Source: an uncultured Prevotellaceae bacterium (GTDB lineage Bacteria; Bacteroidota; Bacteroidia; Bacteroidales; Muribaculaceae). Taken from it: a stretch of DNA of 64,000 nucleotides. Numbering within the stretch: the stretch's first letter is position 1; every line of letters starts with the position of its first letter. The notes below the pieces were generated by a model. The model saw nothing but the letters and a program-made list of their open reading frames with translations, was not told the DNA's origin and did not search any database. Location: assembly GCA_946409635.1 (NCBI GenBank), contig CAMJXD010000003.1, positions 62,001 to 126,000 of the forward strand, given 5' to 3'. This document shows, piece by piece, positions 9,801-17,788 of the stretch. Position numbers and translations under genes: made by a program.

Positions 9801-10424
9801 GAATTTCCAGTTTTTGGTCTTGGCCTCGCCTCGAATCAGGTGGCGCTGGTAGTCCTTGACCCAGCGGTCGACCTGGGAATTGTCGCCCGAGCGTCCCAGC
9901 GAGAGCAGGAAATTGTGGACGGCGACCCTCACGGCATAGTCCTCATCGATCTGTATATCGTAGTTGAAGTCGCGGTCGAGCTCTCGTGCAAAGTTGCGCA
10001 GGATGGTCTGGAAAAACGAGTCGATGGTGCTCACGTTGAAGTTGCTGTAGTCGAACAGCAACTCGTCGAGCGCCAGGCGGGCCAGATGCCTGACAGCCGC
10101 CTCGTCGAGTCCCGTCTCGTCCATAAAGCCGGCCAGGTAGTCGCTGTCCCAACCAGGCTGGGATAGGTTATAGAGCTCGTCGACGATGCGCTCCTTCATC
10201 TCGTCGGTGGCCTTGTTGGTAAACGTGATGGCCAGGAGCTGGCGGTGGGCGTTGACCGGACGCGTGTCGCCCTGAGCCCTGCGGGGCACGAGTCGCCCGT
10301 CATCGCCCGATGCGAACAGCAGGTGCCTGATGTATTCCAGGGCCAGACGATAGGTCTTGCCCGAGCCGGCCGATGCCTTGATGACCAGCAGTGTGCGTCG
10401 TGTTTCTTGGTTAGGCTGTGACAT
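6840..10424 (-). CDS. UvrD/RecB-like helicase-nuclease (AddA-type)
   Basis: 1194 residues. A superfamily 1A helicase fused to a C-terminal PD-(D/E)XK nuclease, the architecture of AddA/RecB subunits that process double-strand breaks for recombination. Helicase motifs in order: ASAGSGKT (17-24, Walker A), TFTNKATDEMK (Ia), FMIDEFQDTSAKQF (II), GDAKQSIYRFRNAD (III), STNYRSSRHIIEF (IV), MSIHKAKGLEFDCVVIP (V) and YVAMTRPRSELHIF (VI). The nuclease appears near the C-terminus as RPDRIVRRPDGQIIVIDYKSG followed by QLQGYM. The gene starts 33 bp after the yciH-type gene and is probably co-transcribed. No AddB partner is visible in this window, so whether it works as AddAB is inferred. Confidence 0.9.
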   Translation of the reverse strand: MSQPNQETRRTLLVIKASAGSGKTYRLALEYIRHLLFASGDDGRLVPRRAQGDTRPVNAHRQLLAITFTNKATDEMKERIVDELYNLSQPGWDSDYLAGFMDETGLDEAAVRHLARLALDELLFDYSNFNVSTIDSFFQTILRNFARELDRDFNYDIQIDEDYAVRVAVHNFLLSLGRSGDNSQVDRWVKDYQRHLIRGEAKTKNWKFFDDSGELNTFAKQINSELFRKRLDEICRYLGAFDDNGNFKADFSKIRAFKQLIHEAVATAQDGVQAILVQLRAALDPFALQLKFTLKTWYEKGELVPMSDRLSQADLEKIRGQFKAGVPETTVQAVYDLVRRHYSSVDVVNFLQHIEDNLGLLGMLAMIDLFLQDYRHETNTILIGDTNELIGAVLKSGSDFIYERVGTSIAHFMIDEFQDTSAKQFDNFSGLLHESLSSGNFNMLIGDAKQSIYRFRNADPTVFRERVGEEFAQNIYDGRPAGADPDGYASTNYRSSRHIIEFNNSLFSFISQCYSDRPTVVTTYADVKQNMPGNIDTDKVPGYVRLLTDNYRDLLANDVVRQAVLPELAADADKPLTVLDVLPGYLLWLHERYDWGRIGILVNKNKEGDQVVEAILNYNKRATGEKIRIISGESLLLNNSPIIRRIIAMLRFIDISQLGRDDEDEAPDEADSATDDVKRRILLKRASDRRLYAALNAFIKAVAAHPGASPLDYGALLAQSFDSVDEAATGDSLPAGDMMARLLPPPGELTTLVSIVETIIGYFKSDDLGRADVDRETAFLLAFQDTVMQFASMRNGGSVREFLKFWDEKKGSLAVSSSSRDNAIEIMSIHKAKGLEFDCVVIPFADWELDSNKKETSYWMPGEVFVKAFEALPLDGMQCDEQLVPPLLHVAKSTAVALSRAGMLGQEASAFVNKQVDDVLIDNLNKTYVAMTRPRSELHIFAKGADGTVSSMLADYASQSDIMTPVVGATGWYELGTPPTVQEFKALEQLKARKKAASNNRKRQVQRLDIVGYTVNDLPLDLEVRVDDLYNTRRKAGKRLHGLLSSIGDSGDVQRVIAQGVKNGIITDEPGDLCNLDNVNRLVVDLIMDPDGPVAAWFDPANTVYSERTITSASDSIWDASGIKNVRPDRIVRRPDGQIIVIDYKSGDHMRKRDQRQLQGYMSQLRLIFPGAPVVGRLWYTTRGVIADERGREL

Positions 10425-10457
10425 AATGTGGTGATTGTGGATTGAACAGGGAAGTGA

Positions 10458-10817
10458 TCAGATGATACGTGCCTTGAAACCCATCTGGCGCAGCTGGTCG
10501 AGCACCCGCTGGCGAAAATCGCCCTGGATGAGGATTTCGCCGCCACGCGCACTGCCGCCCACGCCCAGCGAGCGCTTGAGCGTCGAGGCCACCTGCTTGA
10601 GGGCCTCGTCGTCGCAGTTGAAGCCAGTGACGATGGTGGCCTGCTTGCCGCCACGTCCCTTGCGCTCGAGCACGATGTCGAGCCGTGCCGCGCCTTGCTG
10701 CTCCAGGGCGCTGCCACTGCGGGTCTCGGTCGGGTCGGCGGGCTGTTCCTGCTCGCCACCGGTCGCGGGCACATTAAACGCTTTGCCCAGGGCGTCTTTC
10801 CAATCAATAGGGTTCAT
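10458..10817 (-). CDS. yciH: YciH/SUI1-family translation initiation factor-like protein
   Basis: 119 residues. The C-terminal two-thirds is a SUI1 (eIF1-like) domain: RKGRGGKQATIVTGF, then LKRSLGVGGSARGGEILIQG, then a closing helix around QRVLDQLRQMGFKA. YciH-type proteins bind the 30S subunit and influence start-codon fidelity; their physiological role in bacteria is minor or stress-linked. The N-terminal 40 residues are polar and low in complexity (GEQEQPADPTETRSG), probably a flexible tail. It precedes the helicase gene by 33 bp on the same strand. Confidence 0.88.
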   Translation of the reverse strand: MNPIDWKDALGKAFNVPATGGEQEQPADPTETRSGSALEQQGAARLDIVLERKGRGGKQATIVTGFNCDDEALKQVASTLKRSLGVGGSARGGEILIQGDFRQRVLDQLRQMGFKARII

Positions 10818-10972
10818 GAGATCTCTCTTGTATTTCTTGTCGTGAAAAAAGTTGATGGGGTGTTTAAACCTTTCTTAATCCCCAACATCAAAGGTACAAA
10901 AAAAAGCTGAGAAAATGGCAAAGTTTTCCAAAAAGTTAAACATCGCGAGAGAAAAAAGGGCAAAAAAGTGCT

Positions 10973-11000
10973 ATTGATTCAAATAAAAGCATTACTTTTG
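10973..11000 (+). promoter_or_regulatory. Promoter of the ferredoxin gene
   Basis: ATTG (10973-10976), 16 bp, then TACTTTTG (10993-11000), a perfect TAnnTTTG -7 box about 50 bp before the ferredoxin ATG. The spacer is slightly short for the consensus. Confidence 0.6.
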
Positions 11001-11049
11001 CACTATTGTTTACTTTACTAATAATTAATTCACTTTAAATCATTGAACT

Positions 11050-11220
11050 ATGGCTTACGTAATTTCTGATAGCTGTGTTGCTTGCGGTACCTGCCAGTCG
11101 GTATGCCCCGCTGATGCAATCAAGGAAGGCGACATCTACTCGATCGACCCCGACACCTGCCTGGACTGCGGCACCTGTGCCGACGCTTGCCCCACTGGCG
11201 CAATCGCTCCCGGCGAGTAA
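11050..11220 (+). CDS. Small 2[4Fe-4S] ferredoxin
   Basis: 56 residues. Two CxxCxxCxxxCP motifs bind two 4Fe-4S clusters: C9, C12, C15, C19 and C37, C40, C43, C47, each followed by proline. This is the clostridial-type low-potential electron carrier used with pyruvate:ferredoxin oxidoreductase, hydrogenases and Rnf-type complexes in anaerobes. Pseudo-twofold symmetry is visible (CVACGTCQSVCPADAI and CLDCGTCADACPTGAI). The gene is monocistronic, with its own promoter and a terminator directly after the stop. Its codons are strongly biased, suggesting high expression (inference). Confidence 0.95.
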   Translation: MAYVISDSCVACGTCQSVCPADAIKEGDIYSIDPDTCLDCGTCADACPTGAIAPGE

Positions 11221-11244
11221 TTGAGAACAAGACAACAACACGTT

Positions 11245-11286
11245 GCGGCTGTTCCCCCTGGCGGGGAGCGGCCGCACTTCTTTTTC
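11245..11286 (+). terminator. Terminator of the ferredoxin gene
   Basis: 13-bp GC-rich stem with two G-U pairs (11245-11257 with 11263-11275), 5-nt loop, followed by CTTCTTTTT. It starts 24 bp after the stop codon. Confidence 0.88.
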
Positions 11287-11333
11287 ATTGCTGTCCGGGG
11301 AAAGTTTAGTGTTGGTATAGCATGTAGAGCCTC
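11282..11333 (+). repeat. 52-bp dispersed repeat, copy 1
   Basis: Matches the reverse complement of 63285-63336 at 48 of 52 positions. It sits just past the ferredoxin terminator; the second copy also lies just past a terminator. Confidence 0.8.
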
Positions 11334-11431
11334 AAACTATCGCCCCCTTATCGGGCCCTGAAAGGGCCAATAACGGTGGCAGACCATTCGCCTAAAATGA
11401 GTAGCCTTCTTTACTCGTTAATCGTTACTCG

Positions 11432-13687
11432 TTAATCGTTCAGGATGAGGCGGATCAGCACCGTCACATCGGATATGTTGATTGTGCCGTCCTGGTTCAC
11501 GTCGGCATTGTCGAGGTCGATGCCCGTCGCGCCGCCGTTCAGGATGTAGCGGATCAGCGCTGTCACGTCGGTGATGTTGACCACGCCGTCACCGTTAACG
11601 TCACCGGGCAGCACATCGGTATTGCCGCCGCTGGCCAGCACCGTCACGACGCACTTCACCTCCAGGTGGTTGCCCAGGGCAGTCACGCCGTTGGTCGTCG
11701 CGGTGATGACGGCGGTACCCATCCTCGAGGCCGTCACGGCGCCATTAGCATCGACGGTCACGACATTGGGGTTGCTCGACGACCAGCTCACCGAGCGGTC
11801 GCTCGCGTAGGTCGGCAGCACGGTGGCGGTCAGGTGGCGGGTCGTGTTGACGTTCATCTGCAACGTGGACTTGTTCAGCGTGATGCTCTCCACGGGGATA
11901 TATACCGGCTCGCTGCTATTGACCTTGATGACGCACGTGGCACTCAGGTTGGTGCCGTCGGTCGTACGGGCGGTGACGGTCGCCGTGCCGGCTTTTTCGG
12001 CTATGACGAGACACTCGTTGCCGTTCCACGATGCCGAGATCACGCCATTGTCCGATACCGACCACGACACATTGCCGTTGGTCACATCGAGCGGAGCGAC
12101 ATAGGCAATGATGCGGGTGACCTCGCCCACGGTCATCTCTTCCTGATAGGTGTTCAGGGCGATGCCCGTCGCCAGGATGGGCGTTACCGTCACGACGCAC
12201 GTCGCCGTCGATTGGCCCGCCCGGGCCGTGATGGTCGCGGTGCCCGTCATGTAGCCCTTGACCAGGCCATCCTGGGTCACCGTGGCCACGCCGGGGCGGC
12301 TACTGCTCCACACTACCGTCGGTTCATAGCCGTCATGGGGCGTTACCGTCGCATTCAGCTGCAGGGTCGAGTACAGCTGGATGCTTGCCGACGACTTGTC
12401 GAGCGTCACCGTGTGCTGCACCACCTTGACGCGGCACGTTGCGCTCGCACTGCCCGCCCGCGCCGTGATGACGGCCTCGCCAGGGCCCATGCCCGTCACC
12501 GTGCCCCACTCATCCACCGAGGCGACGCTGGGGTTGCTGCTGCTCCACGTCACTTGTGGCGCATAGCCGTCATCTGGCGTCACCGTCGCCCGCAGCTGGA
12601 CAAAGTCCCCTTTCTCGATCACCGCATTGGTCTCATTTAGCGAGATGGAATACTCCTGCTCAATCGGCTGGATGGAGTAGAAACAATACCACGGATCTGT
12701 CGTCATGTACTCATAGAGCGACCCAGCAGGAACGTAGAGCGTGGCGGAAGGTCGATCATCAAACGCATGGCGTCCACAAAATGGTGGATTCTCTGCAAGG
12801 CAGGTCACGCTCATCAGGCCATAGCAATTTCTAAATGCTTCTGTACCTATGTTTGTGACAGAACTACCGAGGGCCACACTCGTCAGACTGTTGCAATTAT
12901 AGAACGCATAGCCGTCGATGGTGGTGACGGAGTTGCCAATAGTCACGCTCGTCAAACTACTGCATTCAGAGAAAGCCCCACCAGAAATCGAGGTGACAGA
13001 GTTGCCGATGGTCGCACTCGCCAAGTTGCTGCAATTGTTGAACGCATTGTCGGCGATGGTTTTGATGGAGTTGGGGATGGTCACGCTAGTCAGGCCGCTA
13101 CAATCCTGGAACGCATGAGAGCCAATTGAGGTGACGGAGTTGGGGATAGTAATGCTAGCTAAGCTAGTTAAGCTACTGCAACCCTTGAACATATAATTGG
13201 GGATTGAGGAGATCGAGTTGGGGATGGTCACGCTCGACAGACTGGTGCAATTTAAAAACACGCCATCGCCAATTAAGGTGACGGAGTTGGGGATGGTCAC
13301 GCTAGTCAGGCCGCTACAACCATCGAACGCATGAGAGCTAATTGAGGTGACGGAGTTGGGGATGGTCACGCTAGTCAGGCCGCTACAACCATTGAATGCG
13401 CTGTAGCAGATGCGTATGACTGGGGCTGTAAGTGTGCGACTATGATATGCTCCATTACTGTAATAACTATACTCAAAAGAAACTGAAGGCATAATAATAG
13501 CCGCACCACTGAAATCAGTATTTAATCCAACTTCTGCATAGTCTCCCACAGCGCTGGCACCAGAACCTGAATAATAGAAGAAATATTTTATTCCATTATA
13601 AGTTATATTAACCTCTCCTGCGGCTGCGGGAAGGGCGGTGGCGAGGGCCAGCAGGAGGAAGAGGGAGAAGTTGAGGAGACGTATCAT
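11432..13687 (-). CDS. Secreted BspA-type leucine-rich repeat protein with Ig-like and dockerin domains
   Basis: 751 residues. Signal peptide (MIRLLNFSLFLLLALATALP) followed from about residue 95 to 330 by about nine BspA-like LRR_5 units of the form LTSVTIPNSVTSIGSHAFDG, then four BIG2-type Ig-like domains (about 355-690; each has a VTWSSSNPSVASV-like core), and a C-terminal dockerin pair (GDVNGDGVVNITDVTALIRY, then DVNQDGTINISDVTVLI). Such proteins are surface adhesins or binding proteins; the ligand cannot be read from sequence. The ATG at 13687 is chosen over an upstream in-frame start because it gives a clean signal peptide and lies downstream of a promoter whose -7 box is at 13732-13739. 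The near-identical LRR units make the region prone to repeat-number change. Confidence 0.88.
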   Translation of the reverse strand: MIRLLNFSLFLLLALATALPAAAGEVNITYNGIKYFFYYSGSGASAVGDYAEVGLNTDFSGAAIIMPSVSFEYSYYSNGAYHSRTLTAPVIRICYSAFNGCSGLTSVTIPNSVTSISSHAFDGCSGLTSVTIPNSVTLIGDGVFLNCTSLSSVTIPNSISSIPNYMFKGCSSLTSLASITIPNSVTSIGSHAFQDCSGLTSVTIPNSIKTIADNAFNNCSNLASATIGNSVTSISGGAFSECSSLTSVTIGNSVTTIDGYAFYNCNSLTSVALGSSVTNIGTEAFRNCYGLMSVTCLAENPPFCGRHAFDDRPSATLYVPAGSLYEYMTTDPWYCFYSIQPIEQEYSISLNETNAVIEKGDFVQLRATVTPDDGYAPQVTWSSSNPSVASVDEWGTVTGMGPGEAVITARAGSASATCRVKVVQHTVTLDKSSASIQLYSTLQLNATVTPHDGYEPTVVWSSSRPGVATVTQDGLVKGYMTGTATITARAGQSTATCVVTVTPILATGIALNTYQEEMTVGEVTRIIAYVAPLDVTNGNVSWSVSDNGVISASWNGNECLVIAEKAGTATVTARTTDGTNLSATCVIKVNSSEPVYIPVESITLNKSTLQMNVNTTRHLTATVLPTYASDRSVSWSSSNPNVVTVDANGAVTASRMGTAVITATTNGVTALGNHLEVKCVVTVLASGGNTDVLPGDVNGDGVVNITDVTALIRYILNGGATGIDLDNADVNQDGTINISDVTVLIRLILND

Positions 13688-13731
13688 ATTGAGGTCGTTT
13701 TTTAGAGTGAGTAATCCTGGATAACAACATG

Positions 13732-13763
13732 CAAAGTTAAAGGGAAAACCGTTGAAAAACAAG
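13732..13763 (-). promoter_or_regulatory. Promoter of the LRR/dockerin gene
   Basis: The minus strand reads TTG-N20-TAACTTTG; the -7 box (13732-13739) is 45 bp before the chosen ATG. It lies inside the upstream extension of the reading frame, supporting the internal start. Confidence 0.6.
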
Positions 13764-13892
13764 AGAATGGACGAATTTTTCAATCAATCGCCTCAAAATG
13801 CTGGCCCTTTTTCCTGTTTTCAGCAATGGGACACGCTGCGATCATCCAAAGTGTAGCAGGTCGAAATCCTGCACAATGCCAGCGGCCCTGCT

Positions 13893-14050
13893 GGAGAGTG
13901 TGTCATAATTCATTTGCTGGCTTTTATTCGGCCTAACGGCCGAAAAATCAAACAAAACCAATTTTTATTTTAATTTTATTTATAATTTTGTTAAATTTTT
14001 CCGTGCGCAGCACGGACACCCATGCAGGCTTGAGTTATGACACAGCCTCC
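13893..14050. mobile_element. MITE-like element with 20-bp terminal inverted repeats
   Basis: 158 bp. The left end (13893-13912) and right end (14031-14050) are inverted repeats matching at 17 of 20 positions around TGTGTCATAA/TTATGACACA. The interior holds CGGCCTAACGGCCG and a very AT-rich core, with no coding capacity. The left third resembles the palindrome at 44228-44303. It occupies much of the 572-bp gap between the LRR gene and the first porU gene. No transposase gene of obvious kinship is in the window. Confidence 0.55.
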
Positions 14051-14170
14051 TACAGCATCAACGGCCACAGGTAAGCCCCTGCCAAACTAATTATAAACAG
14101 CGCATCGTGACATTTCATAAAATCTTCCCTGGACGATAATAGTACTTTTTTCCCGTGCCGGGTTGGCTAT

Positions 14171-14215
14171 AACAGCAGTCCCCGCGACGCTCGAGGCGTT
14201 GCGGGGGCTGCTGTT
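14171..14215 (-). terminator. Long hairpin downstream of the porU paralog
   Basis: 20-bp stem with G-U pairs (14171-14190 with 14196-14215) beginning AACAGCAG, 45 bp past the stop codon. No T-run follows on the minus strand, so it is at best an atypical terminator. Confidence 0.4.
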
Positions 14216-14259
14216 TATAGGCGTCTTGCCTGTCGCCGGGAGGCGAGAAGGCGGGTTGA

Positions 14260-17200
14260 TCAGTTGGCCGTCTTGACGGGGTCGAGCACGATGAGCTTGT
14301 TGATCGACGTGCCGCCATAGTTGATGCCGTCGTTGTAGGTACCGAAGTAGCGGTACAGTCCGGCGGGCACCTTGTTGCCATTCATGTCACGCATGTCCCA
14401 AGTGAGGGGGAAGTTCTGGGTGGTGGTCATCCACACGAGGTTGCCCGACGCATCGGTCACGCGGACGATAGTCTCGGGCACGCGGGTGAGCTGGCTCTCC
14501 ACGTCAAATGTCACCTCGCGGTCGAGGTAGGCGGGCATAGCGTCGGCGGTGAGCTCGACAGCGCCCGACTGTCCTACCATAAACGAGATGGTGCGCTCGG
14601 CAACGTTGCCCAGCATGTCAAAGACGGTGTAGGTGAGAGTGTGCATGCCCTCCGAGAGGTTGGACACGGGGAACTCAATCTCTACCCTGCGGCCCTCGTC
14701 ATAGCTGTTGACGTAGTATGTCACGTCGCTGTAAGAGTCCTTGCCGCCGTCGAGGGTGAGCTTCATCGAGCCCTCGATGGAGTTGGTCTGCAGGTTGATG
14801 CCATTGTCGTCGGTGGCGGTGATGTAGAGCATCGAGTTGGTGCCGACCGAGGCGCCATAGTTGAAGCTGGCCTCGTCGTTGATATACATGCTGGTGATGA
14901 CAGGATCCTGGGTGTCGGTGATGGCCATGTGGGCATCATAGGGGAGCATCTTGACCTTGTCGTTGAAGCCGTTGACCATGTAGTCGCTGTTGTCCTTGTG
15001 GGCATAGACGCGCAGGCGGACCATCTCGTTGACAGCCTGGGGCGACTGGGGCACGATGACCGAGCCGTGGAAGATACCGTTGACCACTCGACCAGTCACC
15101 TCGGCCAGCTTGTCGCGGTTGAAGTAGATCTTGCGCGAGGTGGTCGTGCTGCTGCTGGTGTTAGAAATGGTGGTGAACAAGACTTCCTTGTCATACAGAG
15201 TCATGGTGGCGTCGCCGTTGAAGCTGGCGTCCAGATTGCCCTGGGCATCAACGACCTGGGCCGTGACGTCAAACTTCATGAGCGGTCGTATCATGGCCGT
15301 CTCCTTGGGGTCGGTCATGTCGGCGGCGTTGATTTCGGTGATGTTGAAACGGCTGTAAGGATAGTTGATCCTGATGGCGGGATCGCCCAGCAGGAAGAAG
15401 GCCAGCTTGTTGGTGTTGGCAGTGGTGAATCCCAGTTTGGACTCCTTGTAGGCCTCACCGAGGGTGCGGGGCTGCCAGTTGACGGTGTCGCGCTTGAACA
15501 TCGCCTTGATGAAGAAGGTGTTGAGGCGGTCGTTGTCGCTGGCATAAACCATGCGGGAGCTGGTGAGCATTGCGATGGCACCGCCGTCACGCTTGTGGAA
15601 CATGAGCTCGGCAATGCCTCGCGTGTCGCCGTCGAAGTGGGCCACGTCGCAGCAGGCCGTCGACATGATGGGCCAGTGGCTGTAGTTGGTGCGCACCACG
15701 TCGCCCGTGGTCCACATCTTGTTGACCTTGGTAAACGAGATGGGGCCGGCGTGGCCGACGTAGGTGGCATAGTAGACACCGTCCTTGAAGACGTTGTTGA
15801 GCATCTGCTTGCCCTCGGTAGCGGTCTTGCGGGCCACCTCGGTGTTAGGCTCGTTGTTGGAGCGTGCATACTGGCTGTTGTGAACGGTGGTCACGTGCAT
15901 GCCGGTACCCAGCTCATTGTCAATGAGGTTCTTGTAGCCCTCGCCCTGGAACATATAGGCGCCCTTGTCGGGGCTGTCGCTGGACACCATGGTGTTGTTG
16001 CGCCACACGCCGTAGTCGGGGTTGGCATAGTACTCGACGAGCTTGTCGACGTCGCTCTTGGCCTCCTCGAGGTCACCGGCTGTGATGCGGCCCACGCCGA
16101 TGCGCAGCTTCTCGGCTGCAGGGTTGGAACCCGAGTTGTCGTCCAGGAATCCGAAGAAGTCGTCGCTGGTGAACGACACGTCCTCATAGTTGCTGTTGTC
16201 GCTCTCGTAGGTGAGCAGCATGCCCGGATGACTACCCATGAGCTCACGGTTGTCAAACGTGCCGGTACCAAAGAGCAGCAGGTTCTTGAACTTGGAGGCA
16301 TCGCGGTCATAGAGCATCTTGCAGAACAGGCGATAGGCCATGGCGTCACGAACGCCGCTGGAGAACTCGTTGAAGATCTTGTCCTGGTCAACGACAGCCA
16401 CGCTGATGCCGTCGACAGCCGTGTGCAGGTCGGCCACGCGCTGAGCCTGGTCGTGCAGGAGCTTGTCGGTGATGATGAGCAGGTCGGGGACGGGCATGCC
16501 GTGCAGGTTCTGGTTCTCAACGCTCTCATAGGAGGTCACCTTCTTGAGCGTCTTGGCCGGGTCAAAGGCGATGTAGGACGATACCGAAGCACCTGTCGAG
16601 AAGAAGCACAGACCCTGTCCGCTCTCGTCGTTATAGGGGTTGGTGGTCACCTCGGTGGGGTTGTTGGAACTATTGATGTTCCACACCACGGTCGTGGGCG
16701 AGGCATTGGGCAGCATGAAGCGCTCGTTGCCGCGTGTGGCGGCAAAGCCCATGAAGACCTGGTTGCCATCGTCGGGGCGGAGCAGGTTGGTAGCCTTATA
16801 GGTAATGATGAAGTAGTCCACGCGAGCCAGTGACACCTCGGGGTCGCTGCCCGACTCGGTGATATTGAGATAGGGCTCAAACTGTCCCTGCTCGGCGGGA
16901 TGGGTGAGCTTGATCGACTTGTAGGGCGATGCGAAGTTGTAGTGGACGTAGACCGAGGGGGCATAGATGCGCGACATGGCCAGCGCATACTTGCTGGAGT
17001 CGGCGACACCGCCACTGTGCAGGATGGCGTTGACATAGGAGATGCTGTTCACCGCAGCGGCGATGACACTCTGCAGCACCACGCTGCTGTCGGCCAGGTT
17101 GGGCAGGCTATAGTCGATGCGAGGCACCTGGGTCGAGAAGTCCTCGCCCAGCATCTCCTTGCCCGAGCCGCTGACCGAGATGAGTTCCTTCTCGTGGTAG

Positions 17201-17715
17201 CAGTAGTTGAGGCTCGTGGGCATGTCGATGTAGTTGTTGACCGTCACCACGGGCTTCTTGCCCGGCTTGAAGTCGCCCTGCGATTCCTCGGTGAGGAAGT
17301 AGCAGCCCACCTGGGAATAGGGGTTGAACGTGCGGGTGAAGTGAGGCTCGGTGCTGTAGTCGCTGATCGAGAATTTCACTGCACCGTTGCCGTAGAAACA
17401 GATCTTGTCGCCGGTGCGCAGGATGGGCACACGGCGCAGGTCGTCGGGGGTCGCCCCGTTCATCACCTCGTTGATCTTGAAGCCACCGAAGCCATAGACG
17501 CCCACCTTGTCGGGGTTGTTGAAGCCCATCTGGCGCAGTTCGTCATAGGTGATTTCATACATGCCACTCTCAGGGATTGTCACTTTCACCCATTGGCCCG
17601 TGGCCAGCTTGGAAGAGGTCGCAAAGGTCGAAGGACCGAAAGCGTTGGCATAGCTGGCACAGAACAGGGCCAGGATAGCAACGCACGCGAGTTGAAGTTT
17701 TGTCAGTTTGAGCAT
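14260..17715 (-). CDS. PorU-like T9SS sortase, divergent paralog (C25 family)
   Basis: 1151 residues. Signal peptide, then an N-terminal domain opening FATSSKLATGQWVKVTIPES, a gingipain-type C25 catalytic region and a C-terminal FlgD-like beta domain (TWDMRDMNGNKVPAGLYRYF). PorU removes the C-terminal sorting signal of T9SS cargo and attaches the cargo to A-LPS at the outer membrane. The catalytic dyad positions are filled: H655 in YVGHAGPISF and C688 (with C689) in STACCDVAHFDG. Both motifs differ from the canonical GHAS and ATCEYSRFD forms found in the paralog at 19561-22986, so substrate range or role may differ. It follows the FAH-family gene by 73 bp and may be the last gene of a rex-led transcript. 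Alternative: a gingipain-like surface peptidase rather than a sortase. Confidence 0.8.
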   Translation of the reverse strand: MLKLTKLQLACVAILALFCASYANAFGPSTFATSSKLATGQWVKVTIPESGMYEITYDELRQMGFNNPDKVGVYGFGGFKINEVMNGATPDDLRRVPILRTGDKICFYGNGAVKFSISDYSTEPHFTRTFNPYSQVGCYFLTEESQGDFKPGKKPVVTVNNYIDMPTSLNYCYHEKELISVSGSGKEMLGEDFSTQVPRIDYSLPNLADSSVVLQSVIAAAVNSISYVNAILHSGGVADSSKYALAMSRIYAPSVYVHYNFASPYKSIKLTHPAEQGQFEPYLNITESGSDPEVSLARVDYFIITYKATNLLRPDDGNQVFMGFAATRGNERFMLPNASPTTVVWNINSSNNPTEVTTNPYNDESGQGLCFFSTGASVSSYIAFDPAKTLKKVTSYESVENQNLHGMPVPDLLIITDKLLHDQAQRVADLHTAVDGISVAVVDQDKIFNEFSSGVRDAMAYRLFCKMLYDRDASKFKNLLLFGTGTFDNRELMGSHPGMLLTYESDNSNYEDVSFTSDDFFGFLDDNSGSNPAAEKLRIGVGRITAGDLEEAKSDVDKLVEYYANPDYGVWRNNTMVSSDSPDKGAYMFQGEGYKNLIDNELGTGMHVTTVHNSQYARSNNEPNTEVARKTATEGKQMLNNVFKDGVYYATYVGHAGPISFTKVNKMWTTGDVVRTNYSHWPIMSTACCDVAHFDGDTRGIAELMFHKRDGGAIAMLTSSRMVYASDNDRLNTFFIKAMFKRDTVNWQPRTLGEAYKESKLGFTTANTNKLAFFLLGDPAIRINYPYSRFNITEINAADMTDPKETAMIRPLMKFDVTAQVVDAQGNLDASFNGDATMTLYDKEVLFTTISNTSSSTTTSRKIYFNRDKLAEVTGRVVNGIFHGSVIVPQSPQAVNEMVRLRVYAHKDNSDYMVNGFNDKVKMLPYDAHMAITDTQDPVITSMYINDEASFNYGASVGTNSMLYITATDDNGINLQTNSIEGSMKLTLDGGKDSYSDVTYYVNSYDEGRRVEIEFPVSNLSEGMHTLTYTVFDMLGNVAERTISFMVGQSGAVELTADAMPAYLDREVTFDVESQLTRVPETIVRVTDASGNLVWMTTTQNFPLTWDMRDMNGNKVPAGLYRYFGTYNDGINYGGTSINKLIVLDPVKTAN

Positions 17716-17788
17716 ATCTAATGTTATTGGTTTGATTTCGATTGTCAGCTCACAATGATCTCACATTATATTATTATACACTTAGCCG

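Noticed and set aside
12900..13400. Possible CRISPR-like array of regularly spaced repeats
   Set aside because: The repeats are 69-bp periodic and in frame, encoding LRR units of the BspA type; no unique spacers and no cas genes.
14100..14259. A small RNA suggested by the strong hairpin at 14171-14215
   Set aside because: No promoter box is seen upstream on either strand and no T-run follows; it is better described as a 3'-end hairpin.
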